Origin: Lantana camara
Taxonomy: Eukaryota; Streptophyta; Magnoliopsida; Lamiales; Verbenaceae
DNA: 64,000 nucleotides
Assembly (NCBI GenBank): GCA_037501455.1
Contig: CM074855.1
Span: forward strand, 34,815,001-34,879,000
Reading direction: 5' to 3'
In this document: positions 29,921 to 41,320 of the stretch, one piece after another
Layout: every line of letters starts with the position of its first letter
Position numbering within the stretch: the first letter of the stretch is position 1
Made by a program: the position numbers and the translations under genes
The notes under the pieces: generated by a model
What the model was told of the DNA's origin: nothing
The model's database searches: none
Seen by the model: the letters and a program-made list of their open reading frames with translations, nothing else

Positions 29921-32163
29921 TTCTATCTGATGCAGGTGCTTCCGAATTCCTAGCGATAACCCCTATCCCATTAGCTCTCGATTCAACGAAGACTGTACCA
30001 TCAAAATTAATTTTCACCCACGCACCTTCTGGATCTGACCATTTCTCAACTACCAATAGAGTTGCAAAGAAAACGACATAGTCTTCAAGAGTAGGAACTG
30101 GTACAGCAAACAAGGCAGCAGTGTTCGCCCCTTCCATAGGCATTTGAATAACGCCTTCAGCTCTGCGTGTGTTCCTAGCTCTCCGTATGCACCATAAAAC
30201 CTTTGCCAAGCGATGACAATTTTCTGGTGACAGATCAATCACCGCGTGGGACAAACCCTTCCGGAAGTCCTCTATCAGCCATTGTACCATTGAGTGCAGA
30301 AGAGGCGTGAGAGCACAGACCTGGCGTGAGAATGGACAAGAAAGCAGGGTGTGACTCAGCGTTTCAACCTGGTAGCCGCAATGAACAAAAACCAAATCCT
30401 CGCTGATATGTCTCCTAAGCAAAATCTCCCCGGTGGGCAGAATGTTGCTCCCACATCTCCAAAGGAAAGTGCGGATTTTCGGTACCACATCAATCTTTCA
30501 AAGTTTCCTCCAAACTTCATGTGAGTCCTCCCGAGAAGGCGACGGTGTATCTCTCTCGGCTAATTACACCGATGGATGATAAGCGTTGCGAACTGAGAAA
30601 GCCCCATTCTTGTTGAAGTGCCAAACCAAAGAGTCAGGACGAGGAGAACTCCCAAAGGGGATGCTGAGAATGGTCCGAGCATCTTCCTCGTGGAAAGAAT
30701 TATGGATAAGCTCTTCATCCCATTCATTCAGATTTGGTTTCATCAAATCTTCGACCCATTCTGGTTTAATTATAGCATCACTTATAAATTTGGGCCTGAA
30801 TTTTGGTGCCATCGGGAGCCAACGATCCCTCATACATGAACCTATGAGCGGTTCCCTATCCTCCAACGCGTCCTAGCCACTATAAGGTACCTCGCGGCAT
30901 GGAGATTTCTCCAAGTGAAGGAAGGCAAGCGGCCGAGATCAGGATCCCACGACTGTGAATACGAGAAATATCTCGCATTCATAATCTTGCTAATCAAACT
31001 CCCTGGGTTTCGAACAAAACTCCAAAGTTACTTTTCTAAGTATAGCCAGATTAAATAACTTGATAGCCCAAAATCCCATGCCTCCTCTACCTTTACTTAC
31101 GCACATTCTACTCCAAGCTAGCCAATGGGTTCAGTTTTTATCCCTATCATTCCACTAGAACTTCGAAATGGTTGAGGGGATTGCTTCTAACACAACCTTA
31201 ATGAGCACCTCCTTTCCTGCCTTCGAAAGAAATTTCTCTGAGAATCCCTGAATCCGTTTTTTCATTTTATCCACTATGCTCGAGAAAACCGCTTTTCTGG
31301 ACCGCCCTATAGTGGAGGGAAGACCCAAGTATTCCTCCATCCTGTCCACTTTCTGATTCCGAGAACCCGGGCTAAATCTGAAACATCATCTTCAAAAATG
31401 TTTGGGCTAAAAGTGATAGAAGATTTTGCCTCATTCATCTCTTGACCCAACACTCACCCATACCTCTCAAGGACTGATTTAATAGCAGCCAACGACTCCC
31501 TAGAGGCTTTTCCACATACCAAGGTATCATCCGCAAAGAGGTGGTGGGACACCCTCGGAGCTTCGCGGCATACAGCGACACCCACTATATTGCCCAGATT
31601 CTCCTATTCCTGAATAAGAAGAGAAAAGACTTCTGCACAAAAGTGAAAGAGATAAGGGGAGAGAGGGTCGCCCTGGTAAATTGCTCTCCAGGACCAAAGA
31701 ACCGAACTCACAACCATACAACAAGAAAGAATAAAAAACAGAGAAAACACAGGTCATAATACGATCAATGAATAAACGAAGGAAACCTAACCTGGTTATA
31801 ACTCGATCGATGAACCTCCATTCCACTCGATTGTACCTCTTTCTCAGATCGAGCTTCAAACTAAATAAACTATTTTTTACTGAATTACAGATCTTGATAA
31901 AATGGTTAACCTCAAAAGCCATGAGTACATTATCACTTATAAGACAATTTAAAATAAAAGCAGACTGGGTTGGGAAAATAATCTGATCAAGAAAAGGTTT
32001 GATGCAGTTAGAAAGCACCTTCGAAGCTAACTTATAAATAACATTACAAAGACTTATGGGACGGAACTGGTTTATAACTTTCGAGACTTGCATTTAAGAA
32101 TTAAAACGATGTAGGTATAATTAAGCTTACTATTGAAATTAGCCCCATTAAGGAAATCAAGCA
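29921..32163 (-). pseudogene. Decayed LINE, RT to RNase H part
   Basis: Minus-strand remains of an L1-type non-LTR element. In order: RT (FRPISLCNVIYKLASKVLSN near 32070, SLKLDLRKRYNRVEW near 31840), post-RT region (EEYLGLPSTIGRSRK near 31330), linker, a zinc-binding RT-associated segment (PKIRTFLWRCGSNILP near 30480), and the start of an RNase H (VKINFDGTV, GIGVIARNS near 29990). Several frameshifts and stops separate the pieces. The RNase H is cut off at its 3' side, where the chromovirus B stub begins, so no 3' end or poly(A) tail is visible. The RT catalytic region is badly degraded. Confidence 0.85.
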
Positions 32164-32168
32164 CGTTA

Positions 32169-33986
32169 CTCTAGGAAAACGAAACAGAAACGCAGCGGAA
32201 ATTTAAAATTTTTTCCAATAAGATAGAATCGAATCTTGCAATTCCTATTCCCAAATTCGTAGAGATCAAGAAACTCACTTAGATAGTAGCTTTCAAGACT
32301 TCACGATAGTAGCCCTCTAGAGAATTAGTCTACCAACCTCGACCACGATCCGAATAGGAAGGATGCTAGTTCTATATTCGGTGTTTAGGCTCTAGAGTTT
32401 AGTGTATAATCTTGAAGAAGGAGAATTTTTGCTATCACCCTTAATGGGGTTCGAACCCCACTTATTTATAACATAAGGGGTTCGAACCCCTTTTCCTTGT
32501 TAGACAAGAATTCCAAAACCCTTTTGGTAAGTGATTTCTTGCTTGGAGAGAAAGACTCTTACTTTCACCAAAAGTCTCATTTTGACCAACTTGTCAAGCA
32601 AGAATAATATCTAACTCTCTTAGATATTTTATTTTACTTTATTTATTTAATAATAAATAACTTGAAGACTAATAATTAATTAATTCTCAATTAATTATTT
32701 ATTAGACTTTATTTCTCCAAATTAGAACTTTAATATTAATTCATAATTAAATTAAAGTCCATTAAATAATTAATCAAGATTAATTATTTAAACATCACTA
32801 ACACACGTGACACGTGTCCCACACGTGTGGACCCCACCAATCTCCTATTGGTCCGATCAACTCGTTTAATCGATTTTAAGCCTTAACCCACGTGATCGGG
32901 TTGTTATGTGTGACCCTCTAGGTTCTTAATTCAATTAGCAGTGACCCTAATTAATTAATTCCTAATTAATTAATCAGTCCACAGGTCATACGACTATAGT
33001 CTAGCAACAGGTGTATGACCCCTAGCTGAATAAGAATGTCTCAATTCGAATGAACCTTTAAGTCATTGATTTATGTGAGATACAATCCTCCTACGTCCGA
33101 TCTTTCAATCAAGATCTAGGGTAAGGGAATATGTAGAACCCTAATAATCTTGATCTTAAAGTTAAGTGCATTTCATATCCATTTGATCTCAATCAAAGAA
33201 ACCCATTTCTTGATGTCTTGATCCACTGCCTTGGCCAAGGACTCCATTATGGCATATGAATGACTTACACAATAAGAGATCAACTTGTTAATGCAAGTGT
33301 AGGTCCTTTATCGATTCTCATATACTTTCATGTGCCACTTGTGCAGCCCCAGCATAAGCTTTGAATCAATTACCTAAGGCGATATCCTTTAAAGCTTATA
33401 CCTAATACTACAGAGTTAGCTCTTAAAATATCAATGGAACCTCAAGTATAAGGATCAATTAATCTTATCAATGACTCGTGAGATATTTCCTAATCTGAAA
33501 GTTTCTATTTCCAAAAATAGAAACTTCATTTCCCATTTAGGAACCTTCTCACACGGGACACATCAGTGTACTTACTTAGAATAAGTAAGCACCCCCATTT
33601 ATCATGCACGTATCAACAATATACTTTGCACCCCATGAAACAAGGTGGTCCTTCTTAAGGGCGTGATCACACGAGCAAGCCTCGAACGAGTCAAGTCGAC
33701 ACTCCCACTGTCTTTAGGGCTCATCGGCTTGGAGTGATTTCTAATCATGACTTATGTGATATAGGGCTCGTTCCATGAACCACTTCACCTAAATGGTTGA
33801 GTCCTACAAGTCATATTGATTAGGGGAGTTCTTATACATGCGCAGTTAAAGTAAACAAACAATCAAACAAGAGCATATAAAGAAGTGTTACCAAAGTTCG
33901 TTTATTATTCAAAGATTATCTGTGATTTATAAAAGAAAAGCACTAAAGCGGATATACAATCGCCTTTAAGGGCACTATTCCTAACA
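32169..33986 (-). mobile_element. Solo LTR of a divergent copia relative
   Basis: 1,818 bp with the duplication CGTTA at 32164-32168 and 33987-33991. It aligns along its whole length with the 1,938-bp copia LTRs in this window (for example GCAGCGGAAATTTAAA, CTGCCTTGGCCAAGGACTCC, GGGCACTATTCCTAACA) but with many substitutions and indels. The first bases of the expected TGTTGG terminus are mutated (CTCTAGG). No internal region is present. It interrupts the LINE. Orientation is the same as the copia copies. Confidence 0.88.
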
Positions 33987-33991
33987 CGTTA

Positions 33992-34109
33992 CCCACAACA
34001 TGACGCCCAACAATCCCCCAATACCGTTGAAAAAAAAAGAGGAGGAAGACCATCCGACCCCGGGGATTTTAGGGGATACATAGACTTAAGGGCTAAAGTT
34101 ACCTACGGG
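33992..34109 (-). pseudogene. LINE fragment: RT N-terminal segment
   Basis: Continuation of the LINE beyond the solo LTR. The minus strand reads ALKSMYPLKSPGSDGLP and then a phenylalanine run, the conserved KSPGPDG block at the start of L1-type reverse transcriptases. It is bounded on the right by the insert starting at 34110. Confidence 0.7.
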
Positions 34110-36228
34110 TGTTGGGATTAATGCCCTGAAAATCCAATTATATTGTAAATATTTTGGATTAATAAAACTGAAATTATAGCAAGTTATGATTATTTTACGA
34201 ATTTAATAATTAATAACATGTGATGGTATTTTTATATGAAATGTGCTTCATAGGAAAAGACTTTAAATACTAAAAATCACGTATCATTAAAGTTCTAGTC
34301 GGTATGATAAGAAGATGTTCTTATCAAAGACTATAATGTGTTATATAAGATGATTAGTCTTTCGTCATAGGGAAATGGAGTTTCCAATTATAACACATTG
34401 ATGATTTTCAATGAGATTGAAAACATCGAACTGGACCACTGAGATTGTTCATTTTATATTGCTATCTAAAATGAAGAAAAATCTCGGGAAGCATTGGACT
34501 CTTAGTCCTGGCAGTGTTTCGACTTTACGCATGTAATGTTAATCAGTGTGATGTACTCAGAAGTGAGGTCTCGATAACAGGTGGCCAAAATACTTTGCAC
34601 GTTCGGTGATTAAATGAAATGTGCTAAAGAGTAATACTGATCAAGGAATCTGTGGCCTTGCTGGATGGTTAAAAGATATCCCAGAAATGGTTGCAAAAGT
34701 TCAAATTAAAACTTTGGCCAAAGAACTTCATGTGTATGTCACCAAAGTTGTATGTTGAATGTGTTTCATATATAGGGAATTTGGATTTAAGGCAAATCAA
34801 GAAATTTCAGATTGGAAGTGAAAAATAAATGATAGTGGTATTGATTTATTTTTCATGGATATCTATACCGAGGAGTAAAATGCAAAATTATTCTAGATCG
34901 AGAAATTCGTGAATAATTTAATTAATTATAGAGTTCAACAATATTTATTTAGTGGAATTAAATATTGTTAAACGGTAATCAATTATTGTCATGAGATAAT
35001 GATAGATTAACCCGTTTAAATCTAAAATTAATTAGTCCTGCAGGTCCCCCTGCAAGCCCCAAGAAAGACCAAAGAGAAAATATTAAAAGGAGAGAGAGAA
35101 ATAAATTTTCAAAGTCTTTGAAAATAGCCAAGGGATTTATTAAATTCCAAATAGTTGGAAATGCCCGAAAATTCCAAATAAAATAAAATACTGACGTGGC
35201 AGCTAATGTGCCACACCACATCAGCAGGTTAGGCGCCAAGTGGCGCTGACCGGGCGCCAAGTGGTATGCCACATGGACGGCTTAGATCGTGCCAAGTCTC
35301 ACAACTCAACGACCTAGATTTGACCAGGAAATGGTTCGGGTCAGGGTAGAATCGGGTCGGTTCAAACCGATCCTGACACGTGGTAATACGGGAGTGTACC
35401 ACGTTACCCAGTGTCCGAACCTAGTGGAACTGACCGGTTCGAATGGCTGGGCTGACCGGTGGACCGGACGAACCGGCCACGTGTCAGCTGCCTGTTGTAG
35501 CGTGCGTGCCACACACGCCCAAACACACAGCCGCCACATTGGCGGCGTGTGGGCCCCGTTCGATTCTTGGTAGACGCTATTGCATTCCTTGTAGCCCAAT
35601 CCTCATGGCGGTCTCGGATTGGGCAACCGAATTTGGGAGCTACGAAAAATATTGAAAAAAGGCACGGATGTCCCTATTTTGGTGCTAAAAATGCATCAAA
35701 TTTTTCACTCCCTCTTCAGCTTTCAAATGGCCCTCTTAGCACTCTTTCTCTCTAATTTAAATATTTTAATTAATCCTTAATTAAGGATTAATTAATATCT
35801 AATTAGGTGGTTATATAATTAATATATAATCCACTTAATTAATAGAAAATAGGGATTTTCTAGATTTAGAAAAAAAGGTTTTTCTAGAAAAATATTTTCT
35901 TGAGTATTTAGTAAAATAATGTCGGAGCCCACACTCCAAAATCTAAATCGGGGATATTACGGGGAAGCTCTCCGGTTTCACGAGAAATAAACGAGGTGTT
36001 CGAAAAGTGCTGTTGATAGGCAATTTTACAGTACAGTAATACTGTTATGCTGCCAAAATTATTAATTGCATATTGTGTGTGTATATGCTCTATGATTTAA
36101 AATTATGTTATCGATGAATGTATATATTGGAGTTGTTTTGGCCTATTTGTTCCGCTGCATATTAAAATATTTTAGAAATATTTTGATAACGAGGTTATCG
36201 CAAATTGTTTTAAAAATATTACCCCATA
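34110..36228. mobile_element. LTR-like non-coding insert in the LINE
   Basis: About 2.1 kb splitting the LINE RT region. It begins TGTTGGGATTAATGCCC and ends near TTACCCCATA, with TTCCGCTGCATATTAAAA about 80 bp before that, which resembles the ends of plant copia LTRs. I found no clear target duplication and no coding domain, so it may be an old solo LTR or a non-autonomous derivative. A stretch near 35193-35280 has repeated short palindromes built from GTGGC/GCCAC. The right limit is uncertain (36228 to about 36253). Confidence 0.42.
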
Positions 36229-37640
36229 CCGTCACTCTGTTTTGGGCCTGCCACCCAGCAACGAAGAAAGTAGGCGTTGTTCCGTATCTGGCGTAACTCT
36301 ATGAGGGATTACCTGAAGGACCGAAGACATCTCTTCCTCCGACAATTTCGGGCTTTGAACAGTTAGCTAAAATAATCAGTAATATTCCATTTGCTTCCTT
36401 CCCCAGACAAGTGAACCGTTCCGTTATTATCTTTGAGAGAATCGATACGGTTGGTCTTTTGTCTAATCGAAGCTTTTTGGTGGAAGAACTTAGTGTTCCA
36501 ATCACCCTCCTTCAACCAGTGGACTTTGGCCCGTTGCTTCCACATAATCTCCTACTCTAGAAGCGCCTTTTCAATTTTCTGCCTAAGCATAATCTCTTCT
36601 GCTTTAGAATCCACCTGATCTATTCAAACCTAAGCTCCTTAAGCCTCCGCCAATCACCACCATTGTCTATTTCTGAAATAACGACGTCGATATGGTTCTT
36701 CGAATAACTGAGCAAAAGATATCAACATCCTGCCAACAAAGAAGAGCGAGACCACCACTCTTACCAATCGAATCTACACCGAATCCATTCATACTGAACA
36801 AAGATTTCCAACTCTTAATTTTTCTCTAATTACATCTAGTTTCTGACAAAAAATAAATGAGGGGTTGTGCTCCCGAATAAGAAAACGAAGGTTATAAACT
36901 CGTCAGGGACCCCCCGAGCCCTGGCCATTCCAACTTAAGCAACTCATTGTCCTCGACGGGGCTGTCCTGCAGCCTCCACCGTTAAATTAGTGATGTCCAT
37001 AAGGATCCGATCGTCCGAAGAGGACAAGGAAAGAGGGGGGCTAATGGAGGTGGAAGAGGAAGCTAGTATGGGAAGTAATGAGTTATGGGAGGTTTTTATC
37101 TTACTGCGGAATTTTCTGTGTTTTGGAGGGGCAGGGGGATCTATCATGGATATGTTTAGGGAGATCGGCATGTTTACGAAGTTTTCGTCGAGTTGATTGT
37201 CGATTTGTGGGGTAGATTTAGAGTGAAGGGAGCTCAATATAGAAAGGCTAGAAGGTGACTTAGTGAGTTTCTTCGGACCAATGGGAGCGGGATGGTATAT
37301 TTTGAATTTTTATTTTGAAGGGCTATGACCACTAGTTAGGGAGTGGGGACGGATCAGGCCATTGGGTTGGGGAGCAGTAGAGGGGGAAGATTTCTGTGAG
37401 TTCGGTTGAGGGCCTGGAGAGTCAGTGTTGAGGTCATGAGTGGAGAGAGTAGGGATCAGAGTTTGATGTTGTTCTGTCGGGGATATGGGATTTTGTGTAT
37501 CGGAAATAATCTAGAAATTGTGGGGATAGGAGGGTCTTTGAGAGTTGGGGTGTGGAGAGTGAAGTACTATGGTTAAAGCCAGTAGGATGGGAATTAGGGG
37601 GAATGATGGTGAAGGAGGGTCTTTGAGAGTAAAGCACTAT
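36229..37640 (-). pseudogene. Decayed LINE, endonuclease and upstream part
   Basis: The minus strand from about 37640 reads a Ser/Pro-rich segment (36944-37637, probably the upstream linker or ORF1 tail). The endonuclease start follows near 36930 (a frameshifted version of SWNCQGLG...LIREHNP...FLSET, then GGLALL), and then the segment WKQRAKVHWLKEGDWNTKFFH near 36540, which precedes RT. Much of the endonuclease is missing and frames change repeatedly. Two 17-bp copies of GGAGGGTCTTTGAGAGT (37529, 37614) mark a local duplication with an 85-bp offset. Confidence 0.75.
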
Positions 37641-38210
37641 GGTTAAAATCCATTGTTAAACCAATTAACAACCCGCTAAAACCCATCATAATCCGCTCCG
37701 AACCATTAATAACCAACCATTTGCCATCCTTATTCACAGCTTAAAACTTTTATTTCTACCATGGAGGAGTTATTACGCACCAATCAATCCCATCATTGGT
37801 TCATACCATCAACTTACTAATTCGAGAACAATTGATTATGTATACCAATAACATTAGACTATTAAACATTGCAACCAAAAAAAAAAAAAAAAAAAAGAAA
37901 GAATTAGACTATTAAACACAAAGAATTAAAACTAGCTATTATAAGTTGAGACAAGAATTTATTTTCTTAGGTTTCTATTAATTTTTCTCGTACCGGTTGA
38001 TGATGATTTCTGCTAGAAATAGAACACTTCTTTATTGACCTCTATACATTAATAGCCAAAGTGGGCTTAGCCCAAAATAAATAATACAATTTCTTTTGTT
38101 TAGACCCAAACGGAAATAGCAACTAAAAATAGGCATCACATGGCAAACTACCCATGTGGTTCGTTTTAAAGTCTAGGAACATGTGAACAACTAATGAGCC
38201 TTCCTTTAAC
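37641..38210. other. Non-coding spacer
   Basis: AT-rich sequence without a recognisable gene. It contains the poly(A) micro-insertion at 37853-37918 and ends at the CACTA-type terminus. Confidence 0.6.
37853..37918 (+). mobile_element. Tiny poly(A) retro-insertion with 16-bp target duplication
   Basis: The 16-bp direct repeat ATTAGACTATTAAACA occurs at 37853-37868 and 37903-37918. Between the copies are only 34 bp: TTGCAACC, a run of 20 A, then GAAAGA. A target duplication of this size with a poly(A) tail is what LINE-type target-primed reverse transcription leaves, here with an extremely 5'-truncated insert. Confidence 0.65.
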
Positions 38211-38436
38211 CACTATAAAAAAAAACCCCGAATTCCGACGGCAGTTTCCGACGGGAAGGACCCGTCGGCATCCCGTCAGTATTTCCGACGGAAATGCGAC
38301 GTCTAACCTACGGAATTGCGATGTCTTGTTGATAAAAATGCATAAGACAGAAACCATCGGTTTACCTTCTGTATTCCGTCGGAAATGTTGGCGGCAATTT
38401 AAAAAATGTGCGCGAAATGGTTGCGAGGGCGTGGCC
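38211..38436 (+). mobile_element. CACTA-type terminus, left part
   Basis: Begins CACTATAAAAAAAAACC, close to the CACTA transposon terminal consensus. Dense subterminal CCGACGG/CCGTCGG words follow. It is interrupted at 38436 by chromovirus A; the subterminal region continues at 48455. Confidence 0.72.
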
Positions 38437-38668
38437 TGTAACACCCCGACTCACAGTCGGTACAGGTAAATTATGTGATTTAATATTATTTGCGTTTTAG
38501 ATTATTTGTATAGGACTATTTTGAATTATTTGAACTTATATGAATTACTTGAATTGAATGTTGCATGTGATTTATTTGTTTTAATTTGAGTTGGCCTTAT
38601 TTGGACCCGTATTTGTCGAACCGAACCAACTTGAACCGGAAACCTTGAACCGAACCCGTGAACCGACC

Positions 38669-38691
38669 GGTTCAGCCTTAAAGGCTGAACC
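38669..38691 (+). repeat. Perfect 11-bp inverted repeat in LTR A
   Basis: Arms GGTTCAGCCTT and AAGGCTGAACC are separated by one A. It directly follows a GAACCGACCGGTTC near-palindrome. The equivalent in the 3' LTR is at 46034-46056. Confidence 0.85.
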
Positions 38692-39282
38692 ATTTCTCTC
38701 CTCCCTCATTCTTCACGTTCATTTTCAGCAACCAAGCCAAGAAAGAAGCTAAAACCCTCAAGTTGATCATCCAACTTCTCAAGCCAATATCTTCCTCGTT
38801 TCTTCGTCTTTTCTTGAACTTAGGTATGTTTCGGAATCCCCTCGTCATGCTTGTCGTTTCCATGGTTTAATTTCCGAGTTTGGAGTGAGTTTTGCATGCC
38901 TTTGCTTCCCTACGTGAATAGTAAGGGTTTAGAGAGAAACTTGGATACTTGCTCTTTGCTTGATGTGTTTGATTCCTAGCTTCAAATATGAGTTATATAT
39001 GTTGTATGTGTTGTAGTTATTGCATTTAATCCATGGTTGGTTGAACATTTATTGATGATCATAAATTTTGCTTGAAAGTTACAATCCCTTGATCATGCAT
39101 TTTAATTCCGTATTCTTGAGTTATTTGAGTGTTTATATGTCAAGCATGATTTATATGTATTGTGTGTGCATTTTGAGAAGTTGTGGCAAAATTTAAGGTT
39201 GGTTTTGGCCATTTTTGGCTCAAAATTGAGCTTCCCCTGTTTCTGTAAAATGAAATTCTGTTCCAGCATCTCGAACCAGGCC

Positions 39283-39549
39283 GGAACGGCCGTTCCCGCC
39301 CAGTTTTAAACTGGGAACGACCGTTCCCAGGCCATACTGTTCATGACCGAGAGTGGGAACGACCGTTCCCAGCTTGTACTGGGAACGGGAACGGCCGTTC
39401 CCATGGCCGGAACCCTTCTACTGGGTCAAATCCGCGAGGGTGGATTTTTCCCTTTGGAAAAATCCGCGAGGGTGGATTTGAGGCAGTAGCTCAAGAAAAA
39501 TCCATGGGGGTGGATTTTCCCCTTTGGAAAAATCCATGGGGGTGGATTT
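39283..39549 (+). repeat. Two palindrome arrays in LTR A
   Basis: First array: four units GGGAACGRCCGTTCCC at 39283-39297 (one base short), 39313-39328, 39355-39370 and 39387-39402. Second array: four units AAATCC-N8-GGATTT at 39428-39447 and 39460-39479 (core GCGAGGGT) and at 39498-39517 and 39530-39549 (core ATGGGGGT). The arrays are repeated in the 3' LTR at 46648-46914. Confidence 0.85.
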
Positions 39550-41097
39550 TGCCATCTTTTCTCTTTGCCTTGTTTATGCATTTGTATGATTTTAAATGCT
39601 TTTCTTTTGCATTTTAATTGTTATAATTAATTGTTTTGCATATTGGATTGTATGTAAATATGTTATGCATATGAATTGTGAATTATATGACTTAATTGTG
39701 ATATTTTATCTATGATCATGAATCATGCATTTCGCCGAGCGTCTTCTTTGGTTCATATAGAGTCTAAGTCTTAGGCTTTCGTGTTTTCTTTTCAGAGGAG
39801 GTTCCAGTTGACGAGCCCGAGGCGTAGGTTGTTCACATCTGCTCGTATTTTTGTCAAGCACAAGGTGAGGTTTAGGAATTTTATTAGCTAAGCGACCTAA
39901 AGCCTTACGTGATGTTTTCAAGCCGTGCATGTGACTATATATTATATATATAGATATGTATGTGTTGATTAGAATATGTTTATGATCTTGTGAACAACTT
40001 TGTTTTGGGAAAAGATATTAAATAAGCTTATGTAAGCTATGTTTGGAAAAAGGCTTTACAATTCTGTTAGCGAGATCGCCATGAAAGATTTGGCATATGA
40101 TATGATATGATTTGTATGTGTGGATCCAAGGAGCTACGGGTAAGGAACCCTCGGGACGGTTCGGGCCGTCGAGGTTCGGCCTGTGCGTAGTCTCCATCCG
40201 ATATGTCACACGCGACCCCTGGGAGTTTGGGAAGGTGTGATATTTCGATGCCTTCGGCTTAAAAACCGGGGAGGGCACGATGTGGGCTCGCTACCCCTCG
40301 TGAGTCTGTATATGTCTGGATGGTTAGGGCCGCCGGTGGCTCTTCCATCATTGGTGTAGAGGTTGATATGTATGATTTCTGTTTTGTTTGTTCTGAGGAG
40401 TAAAGGTTGGAAGCTCGTTCTCGCCGAGCATTCTGTTTTGTTATGTATGTTTGAGAAATATGAATCGGGATAGTGTTTATGAAATGCTTTAAAGTATATG
40501 TATTTGTTTTGGAAAGTTTTAGTTTTTAAAACCTATTCCGGTTCATAGTTTCGCCCTTTGCTTTGTGCTCTGCTCTATATATATGTAGGGTGTGGGTGTG
40601 CGTTAGCCCCCTCACTCAGTCAGTTGACTGACTCCTCGTTTACTCTTTTAGTTGCAGGTTTTGGAACGTGAGCTAGGCGGAGAAGTGTGTCTTCTGTTGC
40701 ACTTGTCAGTCTAGGTCTCGTTAGGTGCATTTACATACCTGCACTGTATTATTTTGTAGCTGTATAGTTATGATTTGTATATATACTTATACACTATTTT
40801 GTTCAAGCCGGGATGGCTTTTGTACGGGTTTACTTGTTGGTACCTATATGTAAATACTATATGGCTAATTAAGTGTTGGTACCTATGTATATATATGTGA
40901 TGATTTTGTTTGTGGATTTTATTTATTCGCTTCCGCGCACTCTGTTTCCATTGGGTTTAGCTCCGCCTAGCCTAGAGTGTGTGTTTGGTCTCCCGTTCGC
41001 TATGATTCGGATTCGGGTGCGGACATTCCATTTCGTATTCGGGTTCGGATTATGGTGCGGGGGATGTGGCCCTACGTGTGGGTGCTACATCCTGAAG

Positions 41098-41109
41098 TGG
41101 TATCAGAGC
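41098..41109 (+). promoter_or_regulatory. Primer binding site of chromovirus A
   Basis: TGGTATCAGAGC, eight bases (TCCTGAAG) after the LTR end. It is an exact complement of the 3' end of initiator tRNA-Met. Confidence 0.95.
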
Positions 41110-41320
41110 GCGGTTGCAAAACCGGGCTCTAATGTCGTGTGGGTCTGTCTAGGTCGTACGGCTTAGGACAATGTGACTTTTGATTATGTGCATGTATGAT
41201 TTAAGTATGTGATTACTTAACTAATTGATTACTTGATTACTTGATTACTTTCTTAAATGGTATACATATTCATACACTAATGTACATGCATCCATATTGC
41301 TTGAATTTGTGAATTTCAGG

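Larger units (their letters stand above)
38437..41089 (+). repeat. 5' LTR of chromovirus A
   Basis: 2,653 bp. Contains a long inverted repeat (38669-38691) and two palindrome arrays (39283-39402, 39428-39549). Small ORFs inside it have identical counterparts in the other LTR and no known domain, so they are not called as genes. Confidence 0.96.

Noticed and set aside
35289..35755. Cluster of overlapping ORFs of 68-97 codons
   Set aside because: Both strands are open because of GC-rich composition. No domain; they lie inside the LTR-like insert.
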